Notes: generated by a model from the sequence alone, not told the origin. DNA of 64,000 bases from Muriicola jejuensis (GCF_010671595.1 NZ_JAABOP010000001.1:1724651-1788650), one strand, 5' to 3'; shown: positions 26,565 to 35,910, counted from the first letter of the stretch. Made by a program: numbers and translations.

Positions 26565-27931
26565 ATGAGAACAATATTATTTTTATTGATTCTGGGGTTT
26601 TTTTCCTTACATCCTCCTGCAATCAGTCAAACATTGGTTGATAATAACAATCTTCCCAATAAACTCGGGGTGTTTATCGATGGCTGTGAAGAGTGGGATG
26701 GAGGCTGTGATCTGGATTATATCAGAACGGAAATTACGGCCGTTGACTTCTACCGGGATAATCAAAAGGCCGATGTCTTTCTGCTGATTAACAGAAACAG
26801 ATCTGGGGGAGGGGAAAACAATATCAACTGATTTTTATTGGTCAGCAAAACCTACATGCGGGGAGAAGAGACACCCTCTATGTAGATAACAAACAGACCG
26901 ACACCGACTTTGAAGTGCGGGCAAAACTAACCCGGTTTATCAAATTAGGGTTAGCTCCGTACGTTGCGAAAACCAAAGCCGGAGAGGATATCGAAATCAA
27001 TATGAAGACTGACTCTGGCATTCGTGAAGATTCCATACAGGAAAGCGTCGATCCCTGGAATTACTGGGTTTTCAATGTGGGGAGTGACGCCAACATTGAA
27101 TTAGAGGAATTGAGCAGTGAAATCAATATTGGCGGAAACATCAACATTGACCGTATCACGGATGAATGGAAAATATCCCTATCCGGGAGAATAGATGAAA
27201 GGCTTAGAAGAACGATTCAAAAAGTACCAAGAGTTGATGAGAATGGCGATCCGGTTCTCGATGGAGACGGCAACCAGATCATCGATGAAGTCAGGAATAA
27301 TTTTGATGTATCAGAATTTGGATTCAGTCATCAGCTTGTGAAGTCTATCTCCCCCCAATGGTCTTATGGATATGATATTGCAGGACGTCAGAATACCCGA
27401 CTTAATTATCAGTTTCAGATCAGTTTCAGACCAGCTGTTGAGTACAATTTTTTTCCGGAATCCGTGCAGAATTCCAGATTTCTAAGAGTGAACTATGGGA
27501 TTGAACTCAGGAATAATCGATATGTCGAAGAAACGATTAACGATGTTCTTAAAGAGACCAGGGTTCTCCATAGTTTGAGAGCCAGCCTGGGGCTAAATAG
27601 ACGTTGGGGAAACCTGGAGGTGGGATATCGTGTTAGAAATTATCTGGATGATTTTAGCTTTTGGTCCACAGGTTTGAATATCAGAGCAGAAGTCCGTATC
27701 ACTGGGAATTTTTCTTTTTATGTAAGGGCAGAAGCCAACTACGTAAAGGACCAGATTTATCTGGCAGCAGGAGACTTCACCGAACAGGATATTTTGAGCG
27801 GGAGGGTAACCTTACCCTCAGCTTATAACATCGATACCAGATTTGGGTTTAATTATCGGTTTGGTTCTAATCTCAATAACTTCGTCAATCGAAGATTTTT
27901 TGGAAGGGCCAATTTTGTTGGGAATGATTAA
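26565..27931 (+). pseudogene. Outer-membrane beta-barrel-type protein, frameshifted
   Basis: Two adjacent frames belong to one protein. The first (26565-26831) has a signal peptide and FIDGCEEWDGGCDLDYIRTE, and stops after RSGGGENNIN. The second frame continues as QLIFIGQQNLHAGRRDTL through 27931. Adding one base to the GGGG run near 26811-26814 would join them (SGGGGKQYQLIF). The complete product, about 455 residues, matches a family of Bacteroidota proteins with a DxDYIRTE motif and C-terminal barrel-like strands. Either a true frameshift or a sequencing error. It is on the strand opposite to the array and its stop lies inside a truncated attC. Confidence 0.72.
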
Positions 27932-28014
27932 TAAACTCTAATGTAGAATAATTTCCCACGCTCTGGCCGGCGATGGGCCTGTCTGCCGGCAGGCAGGCTA
28001 TAGCCGTTGTTGTG
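27925..28014 (-). repeat. attC-like site 7 (family A, left half missing)
   Basis: Contains ATTAATAAACTCTAATGTAG, GGCCGGCGATGGGCC, the GCCGGCAGGCAGG palindrome and right arm CTATAGCCGTTGTTGTGC, but no left arm: the plus-strand barrel gene ends where the left half should be. Confidence 0.8.
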
Positions 28015-28015
28015 C

Positions 28016-28495
28016 TTAGGGGTTATTTTTTTCTGCCCTGTAATTTTGGCCTGTTTTGAAACCACAATATGCCAATAATACAAGAAGCCCTGTTTGTAGA
28101 ATAAACATAATTTTCGATAAGATGCTCAAAGCATCTCCAACGGGATTCTTATCCTCCTTGAATTCGGCATTACTTGATGGGTTACTGAAAAAATCCAAAA
28201 TACCAATTGTCTTTCCAAGAACGATTATGAACAATATCGTGGCAATGATGAGTATTACATTGGCCGTATAGTTCTTAAAATTCCGTTTTATAGTTCGGAA
28301 AAGATAGACAATGAAAAAAGTGAATACACCTAGTAGAGGAACCATCTGAATATTCGCAATAACAAAATATGTATCATAAATATTGATATCGAAAGTGGTG
28401 TCAGTTTTAAAGGCGTCAGGTCCCAAAAGAACTAGTGTTAATACTAGCACAATTCCAAAAGTTCCTATTAACCAAAAAATTTCTTTTCTAATCAA
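28016..28495 (-). CDS. Small integral membrane protein (cassette)
   Basis: 159 residues with four hydrophobic segments (WLIGTFGIVLVLTLVLLG, VPLLGVFTFFIVYLF, NVILIIATILFIIVLGKTIG, IMFILQTGLLVLLAYCGF) and a short polar loop. Family unknown. Its cassette ends match over nine bases: 5' GTTGTGCTT and 3' copy GTTGTGCTT, an unusually clear case. Confidence 0.78.
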   Translation of the reverse strand: MIRKEIFWLIGTFGIVLVLTLVLLGPDAFKTDTTFDINIYDTYFVIANIQMVPLLGVFTFFIVYLFRTIKRNFKNYTANVILIIATILFIIVLGKTIGILDFFSNPSSNAEFKEDKNPVGDALSILSKIMFILQTGLLVLLAYCGFKTGQNYRAEKNNP

Positions 28496-28530
28496 TTTTA
28501 AAAGTCAATTCGGTTTTTTATAATGAAGCA

Positions 28531-28686
28531 CAACGACCGGTGTTTATGACGGCTGTGATTTTCGAAGTAAGTTCTTGTCTATGTAGCCGAACAAATTATA
28601 AAAACTAACTTCAAATTAGTTTGTGACTCTCTGGGTCTTGTTCTCACTTTATTTGCATCCTTCATCTTTGCCCCCCGACAGTTGCC
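28531..28686 (-). repeat. attC-like site 8 (atypical long)
   Basis: Left arm CAACGACCGGTGTTTATGAC; right end near CCCGACAGTTGCC. The GTTGCCA at the right matches the 5' end GTTGCCA of the amidohydrolase cassette. Internal sequence unlike families A to C, weak arms. Confidence 0.45.
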
Positions 28687-28721
28687 AACTTGTTCCTTTT
28701 AATCAGTCATGGCTAAAACGT

Positions 28722-30146
28722 TTAATCAAGTCCGAGTTTACCTTTCACCGACTCAAATATTTTGCCTGAACTGAAACCTACCCCATTTTTAAATACAATT
28801 TCCATGTTCCTGATATTAGAAACATCTTTTGATAGATCGCCATTTATGAGAATTAGATCTGCTTTTTTACCGACTTCAACACTTCCCGTTTCCTCAGCAA
28901 CTCCAAGATAATTGGCACCATTGAGTGTCGACAATTTTATTGCTTCTTCAATATTAAATCCACCTTCGATCAGCAATTCAATCAACCGTTGATTAGAATA
29001 ACCAGCAATTGTCCTTCCGGCTCCGGTCGGGTCTGTTCCAACTACAACTTTACCGCCCATTGTGTGGAATCGCCTTATTCTCCTCATATCATTTTTAAAG
29101 CCCTTATATTCCAGGGAATCGTATTTTGAATTGGCATACTGGTCGTATATGCCTTTTATTTGCTCCAGTAAAAACGGGGCCATGGCCACATCACCGCCTC
29201 CAGGTACAATCTCCCTCTCATTGAAAGGTTCAAATACGTTTGGAGTGTAGGTGATTGTAACATTCTTTTTAATCAGGTGCTCCATTAAATTCTTCAACTC
29301 CGGGTCGTTGTCATTCAGATTCAATAAGGATTGGGCAATTTTACCGTTGTCGCACTCATTCTCTTTTTTATCAGGTATAAAATCAGAGGATGCGGCAAAC
29401 CCGTGTTCAAGGTTATCAATACCAAGATCGGCTGCTTCCCGATAGGTAATAGAGCATAAATGTCCGGTCACTTTCATGTTTCTTGAATGAGCGGCTTTGA
29501 TGATCCTTTCCAAATCGTCCTTGGTGATATTATTGTAGGCCTTTACCGAAGTGACCCCCTTATCTGCCCAATAATTTATCCAGTTTTCAATGCTTTCATC
29601 TCCGTAGAGCGATTGTAACTGTGGGATAAAACCTTGTCGTTCTATGTGAGGTGTGGATACGTCAATATTGGGACCCACCATTTTTCCCTGATTAATAAGA
29701 TTTTTGATATTCAAATCGGTATTTGCTTCAATACTACCCGCAGTTCTCATGGTTGTCACGCCTCCTGCCAAGTACATTTTCGGGAAAGTATTAGTCATGT
29801 GAACTGCCTTATAAGCTCCTTCAAAAGGTTTGGCATAGAATAAGTGTTCATGCAGCATAACAAGACCCGGAATTACGGCTTTACCACTGCCATCAATCAC
29901 TTTTGCGGTAGGCGGAATATTAATCTTCCCCGAATCGCCTATAGCGGTTATGTGGTCTCCGGTAATAACAATGTCTTGATTTGTTCTAACCGGTCCACCT
30001 GTTCCGTCTATCAGAGTTATATTTCTTAGTGCAATAACCGGTTCTTGGATTTCTATGTATTTAGTTACTTCTTCGGAAAACGGCTGTCCGCACACTACAC
30101 ATAACGGCAACAGTAAAATAAAGAGAAGAGTAATGATTTTTTTCAT
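28722..30146 (-). CDS. Secreted amidohydrolase, imidazolonepropionase-like
   Basis: 474 residues with signal peptide (LLPLCVVCGQ). Amidohydrolase superfamily TIM barrel: metal-binding HEHLFY near residue 98, candidate metal ligands at HLCSITYREA and NLEHGFAAS, and GTDPTG near 360. Ends with LSKDVSNIRNMEIVFKNG, the C-terminal composite strand. Secreted members include prolidase-like and penicillin-type amide hydrolases; substrate unknown. Its cassette is long, with about 110 bases between the start codon and the 5' boundary (GTTGCCAGTC), enough for a promoter. Confidence 0.88.
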   Translation of the reverse strand: MKKIITLLFILLLPLCVVCGQPFSEEVTKYIEIQEPVIALRNITLIDGTGGPVRTNQDIVITGDHITAIGDSGKINIPPTAKVIDGSGKAVIPGLVMLHEHLFYAKPFEGAYKAVHMTNTFPKMYLAGGVTTMRTAGSIEANTDLNIKNLINQGKMVGPNIDVSTPHIERQGFIPQLQSLYGDESIENWINYWADKGVTSVKAYNNITKDDLERIIKAAHSRNMKVTGHLCSITYREAADLGIDNLEHGFAASSDFIPDKKENECDNGKIAQSLLNLNDNDPELKNLMEHLIKKNVTITYTPNVFEPFNEREIVPGGGDVAMAPFLLEQIKGIYDQYANSKYDSLEYKGFKNDMRRIRRFHTMGGKVVVGTDPTGAGRTIAGYSNQRLIELLIEGGFNIEEAIKLSTLNGANYLGVAEETGSVEVGKKADLILINGDLSKDVSNIRNMEIVFKNGVGFSSGKIFESVKGKLGLD

Positions 30147-30257
30147 AATTGGTTTATTTCAGTCTATCAGTTGTCTGTTAACATAATAGTGTCCAAGTCA
30201 TGATCAGTAAGATGTCACCTGTCAATTGTGAACTAACCTAGTCTCACCTCTGACTGG

Positions 30258-30415
30258 CAACGCGCTTGGCTAAGGTTTGTTGCTTGAGTGCGCCGCGCCG
30301 GCCTCTGGCGGGCAGGCCCCGGCGAACCAGATTGTTTTAACTAAGATAGGAAATAAGCACAGACCTCGAAGAGCAATCATGCTGTTCGCCTTTGGTGCAA
30401 GTATAGGTGTTGTTG
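30258..30415 (-). repeat. attC-like site 9 (family C)
   Basis: Left arm CAACGCGCTTGGCT, a GC-rich GCGGGCAGGCCCC middle, core TTTTAACTAAGATAGGAAAT, right arm GTATAGGTGTTGTTGGCAGT. The gap 30147-30425 is fully explained by this site plus a leader. Confidence 0.78.
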
Positions 30416-30425
30416 GCAGTTGTTA

Positions 30426-30863
30426 TCATTTTTTCTTTACATACTTGAAGTCCTTTTTCCCATCCTGAATTTCAATCTTGGTGATATTTCCCAGCGGGAT
30501 TGCTTTAGCCATCCCAAGGAATCTGGAGCGGTGACCATATAGGGTATCATTTTGAACTACAAATCTATCGAAGTAGAAGATGGTTCTTTTTCCATCTTCA
30601 GTGGTTATCCTCGATTCGATTGAAGGACTGTTTTTTACTTTTACAGGATTCCCGCTCTTATCAATACAACTTATTTGATCAATTGGATTTGCAAGATACT
30701 CTGCAATATCACCTGCTGGCCCCCGAGTCCTTACCATGATCAATGATGTTGAATCAATCTCGGAAAACTGACCTCTGAAAGATTCAATAGGTATGAAGTA
30801 AGTCTGACAACTGCAAATGATTGAACAAAGGGTAATTGCCAGGATTTTCGATTTCAAGTTCAC
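30426..30863 (-). CDS. Hypothetical lipoprotein-like cassette protein
   Basis: 145 residues from a GTG at 30861-30863. An ATG at 30905 is in frame but lies inside the neighbouring attC site, so I reject it. The protein begins VNLKSKILAITLCSIICSCQ, a lipoprotein signal. The mature domain is beta-rich (TEDGKRTIFYFDRFVVQN, LGMAKAIPLGNITKIEIQDG), reminiscent of small proteins that carry a WRXR-type repeat. Cassette ends agree over ten bases (GTTGGCAGTT at both sides). Confidence 0.72.
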   Translation of the reverse strand: MNLKSKILAITLCSIICSCQTYFIPIESFRGQFSEIDSTSLIMVRTRGPAGDIAEYLANPIDQISCIDKSGNPVKVKNSPSIESRITTEDGKRTIFYFDRFVVQNDTLYGHRSRFLGMAKAIPLGNITKIEIQDGKKDFKYVKKK

Positions 30864-30885
30864 ACGTATTTTTTTTAATAACTGC

Positions 30886-31034
30886 CAACGGTACCGGCCC
30901 TGCATACCTTCGGCATGTATACCTGCCCGCAGGCAGGGCGCCTTGAGTCGCCAGCCTTCCGTCTTGTTTTTGATAGTCCCTAAAATAGCAAATAAACCCG
31001 GACCTCATAGGGCAATTAACCATAGCCATTGTTG
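30886..31034 (-). repeat. attC-like site 10 (family B)
   Basis: Left arm CAACGGTACCGGCCCTGCAT, TACCTTCGGCATG element, core AGTCCCTAAAATAGCAAATA, right arm CATAGCCATTGTTGC. Confidence 0.85.
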
Positions 31035-31042
31035 CACATAGC

Positions 31043-31966
31043 TTATTTTCTTTTTTCAAAATATACGACCCTTTTATCTAGGTTATAAATAATGTTGAAA
31101 TCAAGTAAAAGTCTTTGTCCAATTAAGCCATCTGCCAAACTGTTATCACGTTTATTTATCGGATCAACCTCAAACATCACCGGAACATTTCTCCATTTAT
31201 TACCGCCAAATGATACAGATTTAACCTTGCTACTTATGTTAGACGTAATTGTTGAATCTGCTCCAAATCCTTTTTTAAAATGCTGTTTTTTATTCCCATT
31301 GATTAATTGATGTTCTTTAACTGTTTTGTTATGAAATGACAAGAAATTGTCGGCACCTGTATCAATCTCGAAATTCAGAGAGATTTGTTCATCTCTATTT
31401 CTCGGAATTACATCTACCATTATACCAAATAAGTTGGATTCCAAGGTGGTTAGTTTTACGGGGTCACTATTTCCTTTGTATGTGTACGAAAGAGGATCAT
31501 AAAAAATAATTTCTCCTCTGTCAATATTCGTTTCTGTAATGAACTTTTTGAGTAGGTCATAGCCAATGACACCATCGACATTTGTATTTAAATACTCGCT
31601 CAAATGATTTAAATCCATCAAGATTAAATCAATGTTGTTTAACTTAATTTTTCGACCGATTTTCAGGATGTTTGATGTGGATTCCTTGGACAATAAAGTC
31701 TTTCCTGAAGTCGCGATTTTGGATTCTGCATTTATATTTAATGCAAGCTGTTTTGCCACTTTAGTTTCGACAACTGTTATGCCTGCCCCTGAATCAAAAA
31801 GAAAATTCAGAGGATTTTCATTATCATTAATCGTCACTTCCAGGAAAATTAAATTTTCTACAAGGTGGATTGGAACAGATTCGATTATGTTCTGTGATGT
31901 GACTTGAAATGAGGCAAAAATTGATAAGAATACTATAGAGTATTTGGTCATTTTCAAAGTATGCAT
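31043..31966 (-). CDS. Retropepsin-like aspartic protease
   Basis: 307 residues. Two aspartyl protease half-site motifs, LFDSGAGITV (about residue 57) and EIDTGADNF (about residue 203), imply a fused two-lobe, retropepsin-type fold as in the PerP/DDI1-like group. A signal peptide (SIVFLSIFASFQVTSQ) predicts export. It probably cleaves or processes periplasmic or surface proteins; target unknown. The first ATG overlaps the cassette junction (GTTATGCAT); MTKYS, five codons later, is an alternative start. Confidence 0.85.
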   Translation of the reverse strand: MHTLKMTKYSIVFLSIFASFQVTSQNIIESVPIHLVENLIFLEVTINDNENPLNFLFDSGAGITVVETKVAKQLALNINAESKIATSGKTLLSKESTSNILKIGRKIKLNNIDLILMDLNHLSEYLNTNVDGVIGYDLLKKFITETNIDRGEIIFYDPLSYTYKGNSDPVKLTTLESNLFGIMVDVIPRNRDEQISLNFEIDTGADNFLSFHNKTVKEHQLINGNKKQHFKKGFGADSTITSNISSKVKSVSFGGNKWRNVPVMFEVDPINKRDNSLADGLIGQRLLLDFNIIYNLDKRVVYFEKRK

Positions 31967-32122
31967 AACGGTTCCGGCCCTGCATACCTAAGGCATGTAA
32001 ACCTGCTTCAGGCAGGTATGACACGGCTCTCGAGTGCCTAGGCCCCAGCGATCCAGATTTGTTTTATCTAAGATAGGAAATAAGCGCAGACCTTTCATAG
32101 GGATGGGCTAAAGTCCTTGTTG
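31966..32122 (-). repeat. attC-like site 11 (family C)
   Basis: Left arm TAACGGTTCCGGCCCTGCAT, element TACCTAAGGCATGTAAACC, core TTTTATCTAAGATAGGAAAT, right arm AAAGTCCTTGTTGTGC. Confidence 0.85.
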
Positions 32123-32133
32123 TGCGTTCGGGA

Positions 32134-33069
32134 TTATTCCCCTGAAGTTTTCACTCCAATCTCGTCAAAAAAATCCCATATTTCATCATAGATGAAAGTT
32201 CGTTCTTCGGCACTAAAATTGCCATGTCCTTTACCTTCAATTTTGACCAGCTTATTTTTTATTCCAAACTCTTTGCACAATTCATGGAGTTTTTCAGATC
32301 CTTCAATGGGGACAAAAGGATCCTGAGTGCCCTGGACAGAAATAATAGGAGGACTATTTTGGCCTAGATAAGTAATCGGGGACAGAGACTTTGAAGCTAT
32401 TTCAAAATTATCTTCAGGATCTAGCCATGGATGACCCCTAAATTCCTGGAACATTAGATTTGAAGATCCGTTCCAATTAATTATGGCACTTACTTTGTAA
32501 TCATTTTCAACTACATATTTATTGCCACATAAAGAATCATTCTTTTCTAAAAGACCGGTCATCAAAGCAAGGTGAGCACCGGCAGATTCTCCTGCGGCTA
32601 CAATATTATTGGTATCAAAATAGTACTCGTCTGCATTTTCATAGATCCATTCTAACGCTTTTCTCGCATCCACTACGGCAGCAGGTGCTTTTGCAACATC
32701 GGCTAATCGATAATTAATATTTACAATGGCCCATTTTCGAGCCGCGTATGGCATTAAATCAATTGTTGATGCAGCCTTATCTCCAGCCATCCAACCTCCT
32801 CCATGCATAAACAATAAAACTGGTCTTTTCTTTCCTTCATATTTGTACCATGGGTCTTTTCCAAGATAAATGCGTGGAGCAATGACATCTAATTTTATTT
32901 CAAAATCATCTACAATGTGATAAGTGATGTCAGGTATGATACTAGCACTTAAATTGAGGTTGACAATTGGGTCAATTTTAATTTCTTCTTTCATTTTATT
33001 AGAGCATGAAAAATTACATATACCGGTTATGAAAACAAGAATTGTATAAAATGAGTACTTGTTTTTCAT
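32134..33069 (-). CDS. Alpha/beta-hydrolase (lipase/esterase, BD-FAE type), lipoprotein
   Basis: 311 residues from the ATG at 33067-33069. A lipoprotein signal (GICNFSCSN) is followed by an esterase fold: HGGGWMAGDKA oxyanion motif, nucleophile Ser in GESAGAH, acid loop TQDPFVPIEGSE and catalytic His in GHGNF. Resembles the carboxylesterase group that removes acetyl or feruloyl groups from polysaccharides. Single-gene cassette. The 5' (GTTGTATGTC) and 3' (GTTGTGCGTT) ends share GTTGT--GT. Confidence 0.87.
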   Translation of the reverse strand: MKNKYSFYTILVFITGICNFSCSNKMKEEIKIDPIVNLNLSASIIPDITYHIVDDFEIKLDVIAPRIYLGKDPWYKYEGKKRPVLLFMHGGGWMAGDKAASTIDLMPYAARKWAIVNINYRLADVAKAPAAVVDARKALEWIYENADEYYFDTNNIVAAGESAGAHLALMTGLLEKNDSLCGNKYVVENDYKVSAIINWNGSSNLMFQEFRGHPWLDPEDNFEIASKSLSPITYLGQNSPPIISVQGTQDPFVPIEGSEKLHELCKEFGIKNKLVKIEGKGHGNFSAEERTFIYDEIWDFFDEIGVKTSGE

Positions 33070-33111
33070 GAATATAATTCTCAGTAGGTAGTTGTTATTA
33101 ATGATGACATA

Positions 33112-33200
33112 CAACGCCTAAGGATCATCAGTAAGTTGGCCTGAGTCGCGTAGACCTTTCAAATATCTAAAAAGTATTGGATAATACCGGCCATTGCAAA
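33112..33200 (-). repeat. attC-like site 12 (short, weak)
   Basis: Left arm CAACGCCTAAGG, GCGTAGACC in the middle, right arm ATACCGGCCATTGC. Boundaries approximate. Confidence 0.5.
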
Positions 33201-33262
33201 TAGCTCAGTTAGCTCATGGGTGATAGTGTTTATTGGAAGTTTTTACAGCATTCGAGATCGAT

Positions 33263-34162
33263 TCAGGCATGGGATAATACAGGAAACATCCAGTGTTTAT
33301 TTGTGAATAAGTCATACGTATCCTTCAGCATAAAAAGTGTGTCTGTGCCCTTTAATAAATGCTTTTCAAATCCCGACTCGTCCAAAGGTGTAAATCCCAA
33401 TGCTACTTGAGTAATGCTTTCATCAGCCATGGCCTGGATTACGTCATTGATGTCTAGAGGTTTTATTGAGAACACATCATCCAGGTATAAGGTGTTACCT
33501 TCAAAGTGTGCGATGGTTATTGCATTGAGCTCTTCTACATAAAAAACGCTATTTCTCTTATATGACTTACAGTAAAACATGATCAGTGAGGCGTTGTTTC
33601 TCATAGATATCTGTGATATCGGAACCGACTCTTTAACCATTTTCGTTAGGAATGCCAGATCTGTCTGATCTTCCATGTTCAGTTTCTTCCAGGATGTAGA
33701 AGTGCTTTGTGTGTCTATTTTTTTTGAGTGTTGATATTCCTCTACGATCTGGAAATTAAACTTTGGATAGAAATCAAGGACTGTATCATTTGCAAAGAGA
33801 TAGATAAAATCAGCATGGTCTTTCCATTCGTTCATTACTCGTTCCATGATGAACCTGTTAAGTCCTCTATGACGGTATTTTTCGTCTGTCATAACCGTCC
33901 CAATCTGAATACCTACTTTTCGCTCATTTTCGAAATCAAATTCAATTCTATTTATGGAAACATTAGAGATTACCTGGTCGCGATGCAACAGCGAATATGG
34001 GATATAATAATCCCCCCAAAACCCCTCTCGGTACCAGTCTTCCAGGGTGAATCCAAAGGTGACCTCAGTTAATTGATTGAAGCTTCTTCTGAGGTTGTGG
34101 TCGTGTTTATAGTCTTTGGTAAAGCCAAATCGAATGTCACACAGTTCAACGTATTCCATCAT
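33263..34162 (-). CDS. GNAT acetyltransferase (cassette, partner of kinase-like gene)
   Basis: 299 residues. N-terminal GNAT domain with the CoA motif around TVMTDEKYRHRGLNRFIMER and the strand DFIYLFANDTVLDFYPKFNF; the C-terminal part is a second domain reminiscent of Eis-type proteins (SMRNNASLIMFYCKSYKRNS). Its start overlaps the stop of the P-loop gene upstream, so the two form a translationally coupled operon within one cassette. Acceptor unknown. Confidence 0.83.
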   Translation of the reverse strand: MMEYVELCDIRFGFTKDYKHDHNLRRSFNQLTEVTFGFTLEDWYREGFWGDYYIPYSLLHRDQVISNVSINRIEFDFENERKVGIQIGTVMTDEKYRHRGLNRFIMERVMNEWKDHADFIYLFANDTVLDFYPKFNFQIVEEYQHSKKIDTQSTSTSWKKLNMEDQTDLAFLTKMVKESVPISQISMRNNASLIMFYCKSYKRNSVFYVEELNAITIAHFEGNTLYLDDVFSIKPLDINDVIQAMADESITQVALGFTPLDESGFEKHLLKGTDTLFMLKDTYDLFTNKHWMFPVLSHA

Positions 34163-34719
34163 TTTTCTTTTAGCAAGTATTCCATTGCCTGATCCAAAGC
34201 TTTTGTAAATTTTTTTGACGTATCAAAATACCTTAGTCCGTACTGACCACACGTTTTTTCAATTCGTTTACTGTATTCCACCATGTTGCGAATATGGTCT
34301 TCGACATACTGCTCTGGTTCTTTCGTCAGCCAGTCTTTTTTATCACGATGGTATTCATATACCTCTTTTACTTTTTGCTGAACACTAACGTGTGCATAGC
34401 CTAAGAAGCATACTCTAATCAGACTCGGATATTTTTTTAGGAAATCAATGATTAATTCGGGAAGTACAGCTTCACCTTCAATGACTATGTCGGATTCAGA
34501 CCATATGATACTTTCAAGCATCGCCTTCAAATAATCCCAGAGTCTTTCAGCAATTTCATCGGGCCATAATTTGTCATGGATGCCATATTCAGGAATGCCA
34601 TTGGTAAACCCCATCACCAGCCAGTCAATCGATAGATAGGGAATTCCTTGCTTTTGCATGAATTTTTGAGCTAGTATGCTTTTTCCCGATCTCGAAGTCC
34701 CACTGATGATGTAGATCAT
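34159..34719 (-). CDS. P-loop nucleotide kinase-like protein
   Basis: 186 residues. Walker A GTSRSGKS at residues 7-14, a Walker-B-like hydrophobic strand DIVIEGEAVLP, and a downstream Arg-rich lid region (EYHRDKKDWLTKEP). This resembles AAA/zeta-toxin or adenylate-kinase-like kinases that phosphorylate small molecules. Encoded immediately before, and overlapping, a GNAT gene; a kinase plus acetyltransferase cassette suggests modification of the same class of small molecule, possibly an antibiotic, but that is inference. Confidence 0.78.
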   Translation of the reverse strand: MIYIISGTSRSGKSILAQKFMQKQGIPYLSIDWLVMGFTNGIPEYGIHDKLWPDEIAERLWDYLKAMLESIIWSESDIVIEGEAVLPELIIDFLKKYPSLIRVCFLGYAHVSVQQKVKEVYEYHRDKKDWLTKEPEQYVEDHIRNMVEYSKRIEKTCGQYGLRYFDTSKKFTKALDQAMEYLLKEK

Positions 34720-34782
34720 TTTATTTTTCCTTTAAGCTTCGTCTATATGCCAGGGGTGACTTTTGTTAGGTGAATTTCATCT

Positions 34783-34998
34783 ATCGGTTCCGGCCCTGCA
34801 TACCTAAGGCATGTAAACCTGCCGGCAGGTGGTTATGGCTCGGGTGCCCGTCGACAAGAGGGATACCTCGATGTCCGGACCTTTCCATTATTGATTAATT
34901 ATCTCTAAAGTAGGAAAATTTCCCAAGTCCTGGCCGGCGATGGGCCTGCATACCTAAGGCATGTAAACCTGCCGGTAGGCAGGTTATAGGCGTTGTTG
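34783..34998 (-). repeat. attC-like site 13 (family A, enlarged)
   Basis: About 215 bases: left arm ATCGGTTCCGGCCCTGCAT, two copies of the ACCTAAGGCATGTAAACCTGCC module, core ATCTCTAAAGTAGGAAAATT, right arm TTATAGGCGTTGTTG. The left AAC is mutated to ATC. Confidence 0.82.
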
Positions 34999-35007
34999 TG
35001 CACAGTT

Positions 35008-35508
35008 TTATTTCCTTCCTCTTACAAATAATCTAAAGGCAAAGAAAAAGGGTAATCCAAAAAAAATATAAGGAAGAACAGAATAAAACATTTTAACCGA
35101 ATCATTCAAAAGACTATTCGGAACCGTTACAGACCCCAGAATTAAGCCAACTGATGTGAAAGCTACCAATAGACTCAGAATTCTCAACATTAGGGATGCA
35201 TTTGAATATTGAGATCTGGCGTTTTCCATGGTAATTTTAACCGGATAGTTTAATATCCATGGGCGATTCGCAAGCTTGAATAAAAAGTATGAGATTACAC
35301 TAAAGATAATAGGAATGACCCACAAAACATCCTTGTTCGCTAACCCATTTTCCTTTGTTGGCCAATTAAAAAAAATTGAGACTTGCTCTGGTATTTGCTT
35401 GTAGTTGAATACAAGTAGAAGAGCAGATCCCAGGAGTAAAGTGTAAGCAGAGATCACTATTGTCTTTGTAAACAATGTCCTTTCTTGTTCGATTATAGGA
35501 CGCTCCAT
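35008..35508 (-). CDS. DUF1648-like membrane protein
   Basis: 166 residues with four or five transmembrane helices. The first loop (YKQIPEQVSIFFNWPTKENG) has the DUF1648 pattern LP--V--HFN--G. DUF1648 proteins are small membrane proteins including SdpI-like immunity proteins, but no immunity partner is present. Single-gene cassette whose ends share GTTGTGCA on both sides. Confidence 0.75.
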   Translation of the reverse strand: MERPIIEQERTLFTKTIVISAYTLLLGSALLLVFNYKQIPEQVSIFFNWPTKENGLANKDVLWVIPIIFSVISYFLFKLANRPWILNYPVKITMENARSQYSNASLMLRILSLLVAFTSVGLILGSVTVPNSLLNDSVKMFYSVLPYIFFGLPFFFAFRLFVRGRK

Positions 35509-35521
35509 ATAAAATTATGCA

Positions 35522-35668
35522 CAACGGTTCCGGCCCTGCACCTTCGGCATGTAAACCTGCCAGAGACAGGGCGCCTTGAGGCGCCAGCCTTTCCGGTTTT
35601 GTTTTTTATCAGACCTAAAATAGAAAAAAAACCAAATCCAGGCAGGCGCAAAACTATAGCCGTTGTTC
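35522..35668 (-). repeat. attC-like site 14 (family B)
   Basis: Left arm CAACGGTTCCGGCCCTGCAC, module TTCGGCATGTAAACCTGCC, core ATCAGACCTAAAATAGAAAA, right arm ACTATAGCCGTTGTTC. Confidence 0.87.
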
Positions 35669-35677
35669 TATGACTTT

Positions 35678-35881
35678 TCACGGTTGTGCCCTTCTTTTGA
35701 GGATTCTATAAATTGGATAGCTGAGAAGAATCAGACCTCCCGTAATTTTTGCTTTATCGTTCAGAATGAAAGTAGTGACTTGCCAACCATAGTCTTTAGA
35801 GAATTCTAAGCCATAGTAGAGGAAGAGAATGACCATGGCAAGTACAAAAAGAATAAATGCCGCTTTAAGGTTTTTTCTATT
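35678..35881 (-). CDS. Small two-helix membrane protein
   Basis: 67 residues from ATG at 35879-35881. Two transmembrane helices (AAFILFVLAMVILFLYYGLE, AKITGGLILLSYPIYRILKR), a typical small cassette product. The in-frame ATG further upstream is not needed. Function unknown. Cassette ends do not match beyond GTT, so one attC may have been exchanged. Confidence 0.62.
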   Translation of the reverse strand, partial: NRKNLKAAFILFVLAMVILFLYYGLEFSKDYGWQVTTFILNDKAKITGGLILLSYPIYRILKRRAQP

Positions 35882-35910
35882 CATAAATCTCCAAAAAAAT
35901 AAATGGTACA

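Noticed and set aside
28531..28720. Riboswitch or structured RNA in the spacer before the amidohydrolase 3' end
   Set aside because: The stretch is best explained as a degenerate attC; no known aptamer consensus seen.
35493..35681. Short open frames encoding CLPAGR or GLPAGRQA-type peptides across the attC sites, for example at 35493, 41218, 42796, 48606 and 61150
   Set aside because: These are translations of the palindromic elements in both strands; they have no start context and no family.
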